From: Desulfofundulus luciae
Lineage (GTDB): Bacteria > Bacillota > Desulfotomaculia > Desulfotomaculales > Desulfovirgulaceae
Reading direction: 5' to 3'
Length of the DNA: 64,000 bases
Assembly (NCBI RefSeq): GCF_030813795.1
Contig: NZ_JAUSUX010000005.1
Coordinates: forward strand, 90,205-154,204
The notes below the pieces were generated by a model. The model had not been told where the DNA came from, searched no databases, and saw only the letters and a program-made list of their open reading frames with translations. The translations under genes were made by a program, and so were the position numbers. Below, piece by piece: positions 27,735 to 37,217 of the stretch (the stretch's first letter is position 1; every line of letters starts with the position of its first letter).

Positions 27735-28940
27735 GTGAGAGTTGCTATGTTACACTGGGCTTTTCCCCCGATTATCGGCGGGGTGGAAAGCCATCTGGCC
27801 ATGTTGTGTCCAGAGCTTGCCCGCTACGGTTGCCAGGTAAGCCTGCTCACCGGGTCCACCCTGGAAGGAGAAATGGATTACACCTGGCGGGGATTAAGGA
27901 TCTTACGCCGCAGGCTTATGGACCTGAACAGCCTGGATGCAAAAAAAATCATGGACAGAAGAAATGATATTCGCCGGTTGATTGGCGATTTTATCCAGCA
28001 AGTTCACCCTGACATTATCCATGCCCATAACATGCATTACTTCAGTCCGGTCCATCTTGAGGCCCTGCTGGAAGCAAAGAGGCGCTGGGGAATCCCCCTG
28101 GTACTAACGGCCCACAACGTTTGGTCCGACTCCGTCTGGGAAGAAATGTGCCGTCATGCCTCCGAGTGGGACGCGGTAATTGCGGTAAGCCATTACATCA
28201 AGAAAGAACTGGTTAAAGCCGGTTTTCCGGAAGACAGGATTACCGTGGTTCACCACGGCATCGATCTGGAAAGATTTAGACCTCCTACAAAAGAGGATCT
28301 GCAAAAGGCATGGGAAACCTATCCGGAACTAAAAGGGAAAAGGGTTATCTTCCACCCGGCGCGCATGAGTTTTGATAAGGGCTGCCATATCAGCATCAAG
28401 GCCTTCAAACTCATCAAGGAACAATTCCCGGATGCCCTGCTGGTGCTGGCCGGTACGGAAAAAACCGTGGACTGGGGCAGCCGGCAGCCCGAACACGTAT
28501 CCATGATCAAACGCCTGATTACGGAACTGGGGCTGGAACGGGATGTTTCTATCCGTTTCTTCTCCTGGGATGAAATACCGTTGATGTACCAGGCCGCAGA
28601 AATTTGCATCTACCCCTCCTGCTTTGAGGAACCCTTTGGCCTGGCCATGCTGGAATCCTTAGCCACGGGTCGCCCCATGGTAGTCAGCCGGGCCGGCGGT
28701 ATGCCCGAGGTAATCCAGGACGATATGAACGGCTACGTGGTGCCGATGCACGATCACGAGGCTTTAGCCGAAAGGTGCTGCCATTTGCTGGCCAATCCCC
28801 AGAAGGCCCGGCAAATGGGTGAAACAGGGCGGCAAATGGTGGAAAAAAACTTTACCCGCGAAGTCATGACCGCCCGTACACTCCAGGTTTACGGTAAAGT
28901 ACTGGCCTTTTACCTGCGCAAGCAAACACAAATTGCCTAG
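27735..28940 (+). CDS. GT4-family glycosyltransferase
   Basis: 401-residue GT-B glycosyltransferase. The N-terminal Rossmann domain has FPPIIGGVESHLAML and IIHAHNMHYF; the C-terminal donor-binding domain has FHPARMSFDKG and the family EX7E motif within YPSCFEEPFGLAMLESLATG. Retaining mechanism, cytosolic. The first gene after a perfect promoter, followed at 11 nt by the debranching enzyme and then otsA and otsB, so a role in alpha-glucan or glucoside synthesis is likely. GTG start at 27735 after GGGGAGGTG. Confidence 0.87.
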   Translation: MRVAMLHWAFPPIIGGVESHLAMLCPELARYGCQVSLLTGSTLEGEMDYTWRGLRILRRRLMDLNSLDAKKIMDRRNDIRRLIGDFIQQVHPDIIHAHNMHYFSPVHLEALLEAKRRWGIPLVLTAHNVWSDSVWEEMCRHASEWDAVIAVSHYIKKELVKAGFPEDRITVVHHGIDLERFRPPTKEDLQKAWETYPELKGKRVIFHPARMSFDKGCHISIKAFKLIKEQFPDALLVLAGTEKTVDWGSRQPEHVSMIKRLITELGLERDVSIRFFSWDEIPLMYQAAEICIYPSCFEEPFGLAMLESLATGRPMVVSRAGGMPEVIQDDMNGYVVPMHDHEALAERCCHLLANPQKARQMGETGRQMVEKNFTREVMTARTLQVYGKVLAFYLRKQTQIA

Positions 28941-28951
28941 GAGGTAATGCG

Positions 28952-31132
28952 GTGCTTGATATCACCCACATACCGGGGTTAGCCACCCGGACATGCCTTT
29001 CCCAGGAAGTGCTTAAAGAAGGAGAACTTTTTTTCATTTGCGGACCCGAGGGAGAGGTGTCCCATGAGCATAACGGGGGCTTTGGACTCTATTACCGGGA
29101 TACCCGCTTTCTGAGCTGTTTGGAAATGGGCCTAACGGAAGGGAACCTTTTATTCCTCTCCTCCTCCATTAAGGATAGCCACTTTGCCCAATTCGAACTT
29201 ACCAACCCGGCCCTGAACCGGGATAGTCATGTTATCCCGGCAAGCACCATTCACATCCGTGCCCTGCGGGTCCTGGATAACGCCCTATTTCAACGGGTGC
29301 GGCTAATCAATTTCAATCCCATGCCCGTGATGATCACCCTGCAGATCACCCTGGGGGCCGATTTTCGGGATATTTTTGAGGTACGGGGCTTTATCCGCGA
29401 CCAAAAGGGGGAAATTTTTACCCCGGTGTCTACCCGGGAGGGAGTTCTCTTTGGATACCGGGGAAGGGATAACCTGTGCCGTTATACCAGAGTTTCCTTT
29501 TCCCCTTATCCCGACAGTGTGGAGGTAAACGAGGGAAAAAACCTGGCCACTGCCCGGTTCTCCCTCACCCTGCCTCCCGGACGCAAAGTTTACCTTTACA
29601 TGCAGGTAAAGCCCTTTATTGGCAGCAAGCCCAATCCTGCCTGCACCCGCGGGAAAGGAACTATTGCCGCGGGATTCAGCCGGGCGGTGCGCAAAACCTA
29701 TTCTCTTTATGAAAAGTGGAAACAGCAGTGTACCCAGTTTAAAAGTGATAATGTCTTTTTGAGCAACATGCTCCGGCGTAACGTGACCGACCTGTACGCC
29801 CTGTGCACATGCTATCCCGATCTGGGCACCATTGTGCAGGCCGGCATACCATGGTATGCGGCCTCCTTTGGGCGGGACGCCCTGATTACTTCCTGGCAGG
29901 CCTTAATTGTCAACCCCGACATTGCACGGAAAAGCTTGTACTTCCTGGCCCGCCTGCAGGGGAAAGAGGATAACCCCTGGCGGGATGAAGAACCCGGGAA
30001 GATACTCCACGAGCTCCGCCGGGGAGAGCTGGCTGCCTGCGGGGAAATTCCCCATACTCCCTACTATGGCAGCGTGGACGCCACTCCCTGGTTCATCATC
30101 CTGCTTTCCGAAACCTACCGCTGGACTGGAGACAAACAGATGGTCCTCGATCTGGCTCCGAACCTTTTTGCGGCCGTGGAATGGTGCCGGAAATACGGGG
30201 ATATGGACGGCGACGGGTTTATTGAATATACCGTCCGTTCCCCCGGGGGGCTGACAAACCAGGGCTGGAAAGATTCCTGGGACGGGGTTATTGATCCCCG
30301 GGGCAGCCTGCCCACCGGTCCCATTGCCCTGGTGGAAGTACAAGCCTATTATTACCTTGCTTTAAAGCGGGCCGCTGAAATGGGCCGGGTACTGGGAAAG
30401 GACGACTGGTCCCGGGAGCTGGAAGAGGAGGCCATGGTCCTGCAACGCAAGTTTTTAGAGGCTTTCTGGATGGAAGAGGAACAGTACCTGGCCTTTGCCC
30501 TTGATGGTGACAAAAAACAGGTTAAAACCATTGTCTCTAACCCGGGCCACTGCCTGTTTACCGGCATTCTACCCGATGAACTGGCCATAGCCGTGGCCCG
30601 GCGGCTGTTAACCAGCGACATGTATTCCGGATGGGGTATTCGCACCATGAGCAAATCCATGGGGCCGTATAATCCCATGAGTTATCATAATGGTTCGGTC
30701 TGGCCCCATGACAACGCCATCATTGCCTACGGGTTACGTTGCTGTCGCCAGTTTGACCTTCTGGAAAAAGTGGTCACCGGCCTTTTCGAGGCGGCCATGT
30801 CCTTTCCCTATCACCGGCTGCCGGAAGTCTTCTGTGGTTTCACCAGGCGCAGAGACGGCGGCCCCGTACATTACCCCACCGCCTGTGATCCCCAGGCCTG
30901 GGCTGTAGGGACCATGCCCCTGCTCATACGTACCATGCTGGGCATCTCCTGCTGGGGCAACGAGGTGCGGGTGAGTGCTCCCCAGCTGCCTCCCTGGGTC
31001 CAGGAAATCCAGATCTGCAACCTGGCCGCAGGTTGCGGAACGGTGGATCTGGAATTTACCCGCAAACAGGGCAAAGCCTATTGCGGAGTACTGCGGGCCA
31101 CGGGCAACACCCGCGTGATCGTTGAAAATTAA
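28952..31132 (+). CDS. Glycogen-debranching enzyme type amylo-alpha-1,6-glucosidase
   Basis: 726 residues. The N-terminal beta-rich domain (GDE_N_bis-like: HEHNGGFGLYYRDTRFLSCL) is followed by a six-hairpin glycosidase domain with GIPWYAASFGRDALITSWQA, GWKDSWDGVIDPRG and SVWPHDNAIIAYG. The acidic residues expected of GH15-like catalysis are present. It probably removes alpha-1,6 branches. A GTG start at 28952 follows TAGGAGGTAATGC. It is coupled to the GT4 gene (11 nt gap) and its stop lies beside the otsA ribosome binding site. Confidence 0.86.
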   Translation: MLDITHIPGLATRTCLSQEVLKEGELFFICGPEGEVSHEHNGGFGLYYRDTRFLSCLEMGLTEGNLLFLSSSIKDSHFAQFELTNPALNRDSHVIPASTIHIRALRVLDNALFQRVRLINFNPMPVMITLQITLGADFRDIFEVRGFIRDQKGEIFTPVSTREGVLFGYRGRDNLCRYTRVSFSPYPDSVEVNEGKNLATARFSLTLPPGRKVYLYMQVKPFIGSKPNPACTRGKGTIAAGFSRAVRKTYSLYEKWKQQCTQFKSDNVFLSNMLRRNVTDLYALCTCYPDLGTIVQAGIPWYAASFGRDALITSWQALIVNPDIARKSLYFLARLQGKEDNPWRDEEPGKILHELRRGELAACGEIPHTPYYGSVDATPWFIILLSETYRWTGDKQMVLDLAPNLFAAVEWCRKYGDMDGDGFIEYTVRSPGGLTNQGWKDSWDGVIDPRGSLPTGPIALVEVQAYYYLALKRAAEMGRVLGKDDWSRELEEEAMVLQRKFLEAFWMEEEQYLAFALDGDKKQVKTIVSNPGHCLFTGILPDELAIAVARRLLTSDMYSGWGIRTMSKSMGPYNPMSYHNGSVWPHDNAIIAYGLRCCRQFDLLEKVVTGLFEAAMSFPYHRLPEVFCGFTRRRDGGPVHYPTACDPQAWAVGTMPLLIRTMLGISCWGNEVRVSAPQLPPWVQEIQICNLAAGCGTVDLEFTRKQGKAYCGVLRATGNTRVIVEN

Positions 31133-31148
31133 AAAGGAGGTGGAAGTT

Positions 31149-32612
31149 GTGTACGGCTATGGACGAAATCCCGTACAGGTGGTTGTAGTTTCCAACCGGG
31201 GACCCTATACCTTCCAGGATGGTCACGATCAATTAATTACCAGGCGCACGGTAGGAGGACTGGCTTCGGCGGTGGAACCGGTATTGACCGCCCACGGGGG
31301 GACCTGGATCTCCTGGTGCGGGCGCATTGATAATACCGGCAAGGACCTTGGCGTTAAGCTGGGCATCCCACCGGGAGAGCCGCGCTACCATATCCAGGAG
31401 GTTTTTCTCTCCGCAGAAGAACATGACAACTACTACCACGGTTTCTGCAACGCCTGTCTCTGGCCCCTGTGCCACCAACTGCCCGAACGTTGTTCCTTTG
31501 AAAAGGCTTACTGGGATGCTTACCGCCGGGTCAACCAGAAGTTCGCCCGCATCACCCTGGAAGCAAAAAAGGAAATTTACTGGATACACGATTTTCACCT
31601 TGCCCTGGTACCACAGCTTTTGCGGCACCTGTCACCGGGAGCTACTATTGCCTTCTTCTGGCACATTCCCTTTCCCCCGGCAGACCTTTTCCAGATCCTC
31701 CCCTGGGGACGGCAGATCATCTACGGTCTTCTGGGCAGCGACCTGATCGCCTTCCATACCAGCCGGTACGTACAGAATTTTCTTGATACCGTTGCCTGCT
31801 ATTACCCGGCTAGAATTTACCCGGAACAGGGCCTGATTCGCCTGCGCAACCGCCGCATTTTGGTGCAGGCTTTGCCGGTAGGTATTAACTGCCACCGCTT
31901 TGAACAGCTGGCCGCCGATCCCGCCGTGCGGGCCAGGGCGGAGGAAATACGCAAATCCCTCGGTGCGGAAAAGGTGCTTCTGGGCATAGACCGCATGGAC
32001 TATACCAAAGGAATTCCCGAGCGGATACGGGCCATGGCCTACTTTTTGGAAAAGTATCCTGAATACCGCGGAAGGGTCACCCTGTTACAAATTGCCGTGC
32101 CCAGCCGCAATGGTATTGGCGAATACGGAGCCTTAAAGCAGGAAGTGGAACGAATAGTAGGCGAAATCAACGGACGGTACGACCAGATGTATGGAGCCGT
32201 GCCGGTGCGCTACCGCTATCAATCCCTGGATCAGGCAGAACTGGTTGCTCATTACCTGGCTGCCGACGTGCTGCTGGTGACAGCCTTAAGGGACGGCCTT
32301 AATCTGGTGGCCAAAGAATTTGTGATTTCGCGCATTGATGGCAAGGGAGTGCTTATCCTGAGCCCCTTTGCCGGAGCGGCCCAGGAACTTCACGGGGCAC
32401 TGCTGGCCAATCCCTTTGAACCGGCCCACCTGGCAGCCAAAATCAAAATGGCCCTGGAGATGCCTTTCCAGGAACAAAAAAGCCGCCTGGAATCCTTGCG
32501 CCGTATCGTGAAAAGCCGGGATGTGCGCTGGTGGTGCCAGAGCAACTTGAAACTGGTTAAAAGCCTGGGTTCCGGCCTCACCCCGGCAACCACCAACGCG
32601 GCCAACCTGTAA
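31149..32612 (+). CDS. otsA: Trehalose-6-phosphate synthase, GT20
   Basis: Transfers glucose from UDP-glucose (or another NDP-glucose) to glucose-6-phosphate. 487 residues from the GTG at 31149. The VVSNRGPY strand, the family [15 protein letters not shown] with the Asp-His pair, [19 protein letters not shown] (base-contacting Arg/Lys) and [14 protein letters not shown] are intact. The frame reaches back to 31122, but the AGGAGG at 31134-31140 supports the GTG at 31149. Co-transcribed with the debranching enzyme upstream and otsB 21 nt downstream. Confidence 0.93.
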   Translation: MYGYGRNPVQVVVVSNRGPYTFQDGHDQLITRRTVGGLASAVEPVLTAHGGTWISWCGRIDNTGKDLGVKLGIPPGEPRYHIQEVFLSAEEHDNYYHGFCNACLWPLCHQLPERCSFEKAYWDAYRRVNQKFARITLEAKKEIYWIHDFHLALVPQLLRHLSPGATIAFFWHIPFPPADLFQILPWGRQIIYGLLGSDLIAFHTSRYVQNFLDTVACYYPARIYPEQGLIRLRNRRILVQALPVGINCHRFEQLAADPAVRARAEEIRKSLGAEKVLLGIDRMDYTKGIPERIRAMAYFLEKYPEYRGRVTLLQIAVPSRNGIGEYGALKQEVERIVGEINGRYDQMYGAVPVRYRYQSLDQAELVAHYLAADVLLVTALRDGLNLVAKEFVISRIDGKGVLILSPFAGAAQELHGALLANPFEPAHLAAKIKMALEMPFQEQKSRLESLRRIVKSRDVRWWCQSNLKLVKSLGSGLTPATTNAANL

Positions 32613-32633
32613 ACCGGGAGGCCAGGTTCCCTG

Positions 32634-33419
32634 GTGCGCAAGGAACCGCCCCTGGCAACCCCGGAAAAACTGGCTGCATGGATGGCCGCGGCATCCCGGT
32701 TGCTGCTCATGCTGGATTACGACGGCACCCTGGTACCCATTGCCCCCACCCCGGATCTGGCCCGGCCGGACCCGGAACTTCTGGCTACTCTGCAAAAATT
32801 ATCCCTTTCCCCCGGTCGAGTGGTAGCAGTGATCAGCGGTCGTAAACTGGCCGAACTACAAAAATTACTCCCCCTGACCGGCCTGCACCTGGCTGGTTCC
32901 CACGGTGCAGAAATACAGGAAACCGGGGGCAAATTATACCGCCTGATCGAGGATCGCAAGCTGGAAGAAAACATTTTAAGCCTGGAAAGGGTAGCCAGGG
33001 AATGTGTGGCCAACAGCAGGGGCTTTTTAGTGGAAAATAAAGGCATCTCACTGGCCTTACATTATCGCCAGGCGGACCCCGAACTGGCCCGGCAGGTGCT
33101 GGTTAGTTTTATCGAAAAAGTGGCCCCCATCATGGACAAAAACCGGCTGGAGCTCTTGCCGGGGAAGAAGGTGCTGGAAATACGCCCCCGGGGAGTAAAT
33201 AAAGGAAAAGCAGTGCAGTACCTTTGCGGGAAATATGACGGGGCACTACCTGTTTATATTGGAGACGACCGCACCGATGAGGATGCCTTTATGGCCCTTA
33301 AAAGAGGCTGTGGTATCCTGGTGAGCCCCCAATCCCGCGCCAGCGCCGCAACCGTTCGCTTGTCCTCACCCCGGGAGGTGTACACATTGCTTCTCCTGCT
33401 CGCCAAGGGCTATTTTTAG
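32634..33419 (+). CDS. otsB: Trehalose-6-phosphate phosphatase
   Basis: HAD phosphatase that converts trehalose-6-phosphate to trehalose. 261 residues. Motif I is LLMLDYDGTLVPI with both Asp, motif II is VVAVISGRKL, and motifs III/IV are VNKGKAV and YIGDDRTDEDAFM. A C2B-type cap is present between them. GTG start at 32634; GGGAGG lies about 12 nt upstream. Last gene of the carbohydrate operon. No clear terminator follows, only the 7-bp inverted repeat at 33431-33454. Confidence 0.92.
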   Translation: MRKEPPLATPEKLAAWMAAASRLLLMLDYDGTLVPIAPTPDLARPDPELLATLQKLSLSPGRVVAVISGRKLAELQKLLPLTGLHLAGSHGAEIQETGGKLYRLIEDRKLEENILSLERVARECVANSRGFLVENKGISLALHYRQADPELARQVLVSFIEKVAPIMDKNRLELLPGKKVLEIRPRGVNKGKAVQYLCGKYDGALPVYIGDDRTDEDAFMALKRGCGILVSPQSRASAATVRLSSPREVYTLLLLLAKGYF

Positions 33420-33430
33420 CCCCTTAAAGA

Positions 33431-33454
33431 CAACTTAAGAATAACAATAAGTTG
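33431..33454. promoter_or_regulatory. Inverted repeat between otsB and the acyl-CoA synthetase
   Basis: CAACTTA (33431-33437) and TAAGTTG (33448-33454) form a perfect 7-bp dyad with a 10-nt spacer, about 110 nt before the next start. It could be an operator or a weak hairpin. Confidence 0.35.
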
Positions 33455-33570
33455 CTTCTATTAGAATGCCAATAGTGGGAAACACAAATGCAGGCCGCCA
33501 AGGGTATGCTTTCTCCCCCAGCCGGACATGATAAACACAACCGACACCAGGTTCAAAGTAGGTGAGATAC

Positions 33571-35673
33571 TTGGCGGACCTGCATGCTTTTTTTTGCCCC
33601 CAAACGGTAGCCATTGTCGGTGCTTCCCAAAAACCGGGTAAAATTGGCAACGTGTTGGTGAAAAATATGATCGCCTGCGGTTACCCGGGCAGGATTTATC
33701 CCGTCAATCCCAAAGAGGAAGAAATAGAAGGGCTTCGCTGTTATCCTAATTTAAGCGCCATCGGAGAAAACGTGGACCTGGTGGTGGTCGCCGTTCCGGC
33801 CAACCGGGTTATCGCCGTAGCACAGGAATGCGGCCTTGCGGGGGCCAAAAATCTGGTGGTAATCTCGGCAGGATTTAAGGAAGTGGGCAAGGAAGGATTA
33901 ATTCTGGAAAAGGAACTCACCCGCATTTGCCGCAGCTACGGCATGGGCCTTTTAGGGCCCAATTGCGTTGGCATGATGGATACCCACGTACCCATAAACG
34001 CTTCCTTTTCTGCCGTTTTTCCGAAGCAGGGGAATATCGCTTTCATTTCCCAGAGCGGGGCCATGCTGGTAGCCATTTTGGACTGGAGCCTGACCACCGG
34101 ACTGGGCTTTTCCCGGATTGTCAGCCTGGGAAACAAGGCCGATCTTAATGAAGCAGATTTTATAGCCGACGCGGCCAACGACCCCAACACCAGGGTCATC
34201 CTCTGTTACATCGAGGACGTGACCCGGGGCCAGCAGTTTTTACAGGTGGCCAGAGCGGCCAGCCGCAAAAAGCCGGTGATCATCCTCAAAAGCGGTGCCA
34301 GCCAGGCCGGGGCCCAGGCCGCCTCCTCTCATACCGGAGCCCTTGCCGGCAGCGACCTGGCCTATGAGACGGCTTTCCGGCAATGCGGAATCATCCGCGC
34401 CCGGAGCATGGCCGAACTTTTTGATTTAGCCGTTGCCTTTGCTCACCAGCCCGTGCCCAAAGGAAACCGGGTGGCGGTGGTCACCAATGCCGGTGGACCC
34501 GGCATTGTAACCACGGACAGCATCGAAATGAGCGAACTGACCATGGCCCGCTTCAGCAAGGAAACCAGCCAGGAGTTAAGGGTCAACCTGCCGCGGGAAG
34601 CGGCCATTTACAACCCGGTGGATGTCCTGGGTGACGCTGACGAAAACCGCTATCGCTCTGCTCTGGAAAAGGTGCTCGGTGATCAAAGTGTGGATAGCGC
34701 GGTGGTACTGGTCTGCCCCACGGCAGTCACGGAACCAGAACAAACCGCCCGGGCCATCATTGAAACTCACCGCATTTACCCGAACAAGCCGGTATTTGCT
34801 GCCTATATGGGCGGAAAAACCCTGGCGGGAGGAGCTAAGCTCCTGGCAGAAGAAGGCATACCCTGTTTCACCTTCCCCGAACCGGCGGTCAGAGCCTTGA
34901 GCGGGATGGTGCGCTACGCCCGTGCCAGGGAATTGCCGGAAAAAGAAAAGGAGCTCGAGCTGGGTGGTATCCAGCCCGAGCCGGTTAAGGAAATCTTGCA
35001 AAAAGTACGCCAGGAAGGCCGGTTAACTCTTCTCGGCAGTGAAGCCAGCCAGGTGGCCGGTTGCTATGGGATTGCCGTGGCCCCCATTGTCCTGGCCACC
35101 AGTCCCCATGAAGCAGCGGCCAGGGCCCAGGAAATTGGTTTCCCGGTAGTCATGAAAGTAGCCTCCCCCCAAATTTTACATAAAACCGACATCGGGGGAG
35201 TAAAAATAGGGGTGGAAACGCCGCAGGAAGTGAAAAAAGCATTTATTGAGATTACCGAAAACGTCCAGCGCTTCCTGCCCAAAGTCGTTATCCATGGCAT
35301 TGAGATTCAAAAAATGATGCCCCAGGGAACGGAATTAATCATTGGCATGACCCGGGACGTACAGTTCGGCCCTTTGATAGCCTTTGGACTGGGAGGAATT
35401 TACGTCAACCTTTTAAAAGATGTCTCCTTCCGCCTGGCCCACGGCCTGACCAGGCAGGAAATCCAGCAAATGCTTACCGAAACTAAGGCCTACACGTTGT
35501 TACGGGGTTACCGCGGCGAAAAGCCAAAAGATCTTGGGGCAATCGTGGAAATGATTGCCCGGACTGCCAGGTTGGTGCTTGACTTTCCCGAAATTGGGGA
35601 AATGGATATCAACCCGGTTTTTGCCTATCCGGACGGGGCCTTTGCCCTGGACATAAAAATCACCATATCGTGA
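33571..35673 (+). CDS. NDP-forming acyl-CoA (acetyl-CoA) synthetase, fused alpha-beta subunits
   Basis: Conserves the thioester energy of acyl-CoA as ATP, or activates acids. About 700 residues: the N-terminal alpha part has a CoA-binding Rossmann fold (TVAIVGASQKPGKIG), a succinyl-CoA-synthetase-like domain (ISQSGAMLVAI) and the phospho-His in ASSHTGALAGS; the C-terminal ATP-grasp has VVMKVASPQILHKTDIGGV and GEMDINPVFAYPDG. Start uncertain: TTG 33571 has AGGTGAG 5 nt upstream; GTG 33562 is the alternative. The ATPase gene follows after 10 nt. Chain specificity cannot be read from sequence. Confidence 0.88.
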   Translation: MADLHAFFCPQTVAIVGASQKPGKIGNVLVKNMIACGYPGRIYPVNPKEEEIEGLRCYPNLSAIGENVDLVVVAVPANRVIAVAQECGLAGAKNLVVISAGFKEVGKEGLILEKELTRICRSYGMGLLGPNCVGMMDTHVPINASFSAVFPKQGNIAFISQSGAMLVAILDWSLTTGLGFSRIVSLGNKADLNEADFIADAANDPNTRVILCYIEDVTRGQQFLQVARAASRKKPVIILKSGASQAGAQAASSHTGALAGSDLAYETAFRQCGIIRARSMAELFDLAVAFAHQPVPKGNRVAVVTNAGGPGIVTTDSIEMSELTMARFSKETSQELRVNLPREAAIYNPVDVLGDADENRYRSALEKVLGDQSVDSAVVLVCPTAVTEPEQTARAIIETHRIYPNKPVFAAYMGGKTLAGGAKLLAEEGIPCFTFPEPAVRALSGMVRYARARELPEKEKELELGGIQPEPVKEILQKVRQEGRLTLLGSEASQVAGCYGIAVAPIVLATSPHEAAARAQEIGFPVVMKVASPQILHKTDIGGVKIGVETPQEVKKAFIEITENVQRFLPKVVIHGIEIQKMMPQGTELIIGMTRDVQFGPLIAFGLGGIYVNLLKDVSFRLAHGLTRQEIQQMLTETKAYTLLRGYRGEKPKDLGAIVEMIARTARLVLDFPEIGEMDINPVFAYPDGAFALDIKITIS

Positions 35674-35683
35674 GGTGTGAGCA

Positions 35684-36736
35684 GTGAAAAACCTTTATGT
35701 CATGGGTACGGCGGGCAGTGGGAAAACAGCCATGGCGGTGGGCCTGGCCCTAAAACTGCTCCAGCATGGATACAAGGTAGCCTATTTTAAGCCGGTGGGC
35801 CATCCCACCGGCTTAAGGGAACAGAATGATGAAGACGCACGGCTCATGCAGGAGGTGTTAGATTTAAAACAACCCCTGGATGTAATCGCACCCTTTCTCG
35901 CCGGTCCGTCCTATCTGTCGGGCTACCGGCAATGCGAGGCATTAGAACGGATCTTATCCTGCTACCGGCAGGTCAGTGCCGGGGCGGACGTGGTGCTTAT
36001 CGGGGGAACCGCCTTCCCCCATATCATGGGGTGCTGGGGCCTGGATGCCGTCACCCTGGCCAAAAAGTTTGAAGCTCTGGTCTTGTTCACGATCCGCATT
36101 GAGAATGATTTCAGTCTGGATGAAGCCATTTTCATCAACAGCTACCTGGCAAATCAGAACATCAAGGTGCTGGGGAATGTTTTTAACAACGTCCCCCGCC
36201 CGTTGCTGGCCAAAACAAAAGGGATTTATAAGTCCATCCTTGCCGAACGGGGATACCGTACCCTGGGTATCATTCCCCAACGTCCGGAAATATCTTCGCC
36301 CACAGTGACGGAATATTACGAAACACTGGGCGGGGAAATCCTGGCCGGCGAGGAAAATATGGACCGGCTGGTAGAGGACGTGATTGTCGGTGCGATGACT
36401 ATTGAAAGTGCCCTGGGTTACCTGCGGCGGTCTCCCAATAAAGCGGTAATTACCGGGGGTGACCGGGCCGACCTGGCCCTGGCGGCCCTGGAAACCAGCA
36501 CCTCGGTGCTAATCCTCACCGGTGGTTTATATCCGGACGTAAAGGTTATTGCCCGGGCAGCAGAAAAAAATGTACCGGTTATTCTGGTGCATTACGACAC
36601 CTTTACCACTATTGAAAAGCTGGCGGAGATTAGCCGGCGTATCCGCCCCCGGGACCGCAAACGCATTGCCCTGGCCCGGGAAAACATAGAAAAATACTGC
36701 GACTTTCCCGCCATACTTCAGGCCCTGGCGGATTAG
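35684..36736 (+). CDS. P-loop ATPase with DRTGG domain, Pta N-terminal-like
   Basis: 350 residues. Residues 1-190 are a BioD-like P-loop domain with Walker A MGTAGSGKTAMAVGLA; residues 210-320 form a DRTGG-like domain (VIVGAMTIESALGYLRRSPNK followed by AVITGGDRADLALAALE). Together these equal the N-terminal regulatory region of long phosphotransacetylases, without the catalytic C-terminal domain. It sits 10 nt after the ADP-forming acyl-CoA synthetase and likely forms an operon with it; a regulatory or partner role in acetyl-CoA metabolism is inference. GTG start after GAGGTG. Confidence 0.75.
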   Translation: MKNLYVMGTAGSGKTAMAVGLALKLLQHGYKVAYFKPVGHPTGLREQNDEDARLMQEVLDLKQPLDVIAPFLAGPSYLSGYRQCEALERILSCYRQVSAGADVVLIGGTAFPHIMGCWGLDAVTLAKKFEALVLFTIRIENDFSLDEAIFINSYLANQNIKVLGNVFNNVPRPLLAKTKGIYKSILAERGYRTLGIIPQRPEISSPTVTEYYETLGGEILAGEENMDRLVEDVIVGAMTIESALGYLRRSPNKAVITGGDRADLALAALETSTSVLILTGGLYPDVKVIARAAEKNVPVILVHYDTFTTIEKLAEISRRIRPRDRKRIALARENIEKYCDFPAILQALAD

Positions 36737-37215
36737 CCCTGGGCCGCCCGGGAATTAACACCGTCACTAACCTTAACTCCTCTTAATTCCGCCCGTCCGT
36801 TGCGAATCTGGGTCATGATCTTGTCCAGTTCCTCTTCCAGCCCCCCCAGAATCTCATCGGCATACTCCCGGGCACCCTGTTTGATTTCCCTGGCCACCTG
36901 TTCCGCCTTGTGGACAATTTCGTCCGCCATAGCCTGGGCCTTTTTTACCACTTCGCTTTCTTCCGCCCGTTTTTCCAGCTGTTTCTGGGCATCCTCCAAA
37001 AGACGCCCGGCCTCCTTGCGGGTGTCGGCCAGCACCTTTTCCCGTTCCTGGAGGAGCCAGCGTGCCTGGCGCAATTCTTCGGGCAGAGTGGTGCGAATAC
37101 GGTCCAGGTAATCCAGCAGGCGATCCTCGTCCACCATCACCCGCCTGGTCATGGGTATCCGGGGACTATTTTCAATCATCTCCTCCATCTCATTTAAAAT
37201 ATGGAACAGCTCCAC
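36733..37215 (-). CDS. Coiled-coil protein of unknown function (V-ATPase subunit H-like annotation)
   Basis: 160 residues, almost wholly helical with heptads and many Glu, Lys, Ala and Arg (ARWLLQEREKVLADTRKEAG, EKRAEESEVVKKAQAMADEI). No membrane segment. Similar proteins beside coaD in Desulfotomaculum and Moorella relatives are often labelled ATPase or V-type ATPase subunit H, but that rests on low-complexity coiled coil and I would not accept it. GTG start at 37215, 2 nt after the coaD stop; the tail overlaps the convergent ATPase gene by 4 nt. Confidence 0.65.
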   Translation of the reverse strand: MELFHILNEMEEMIENSPRIPMTRRVMVDEDRLLDYLDRIRTTLPEELRQARWLLQEREKVLADTRKEAGRLLEDAQKQLEKRAEESEVVKKAQAMADEIVHKAEQVAREIKQGAREYADEILGGLEEELDKIMTQIRNGRAELRGVKVSDGVNSRAAQG

Positions 37216-37217
37216 TC

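Noticed and set aside
36733..37215. ATPase / V-type ATPase subunit H label
   Set aside because: The similarity would rest only on charged coiled coil; no nucleotide-binding motif is visible.
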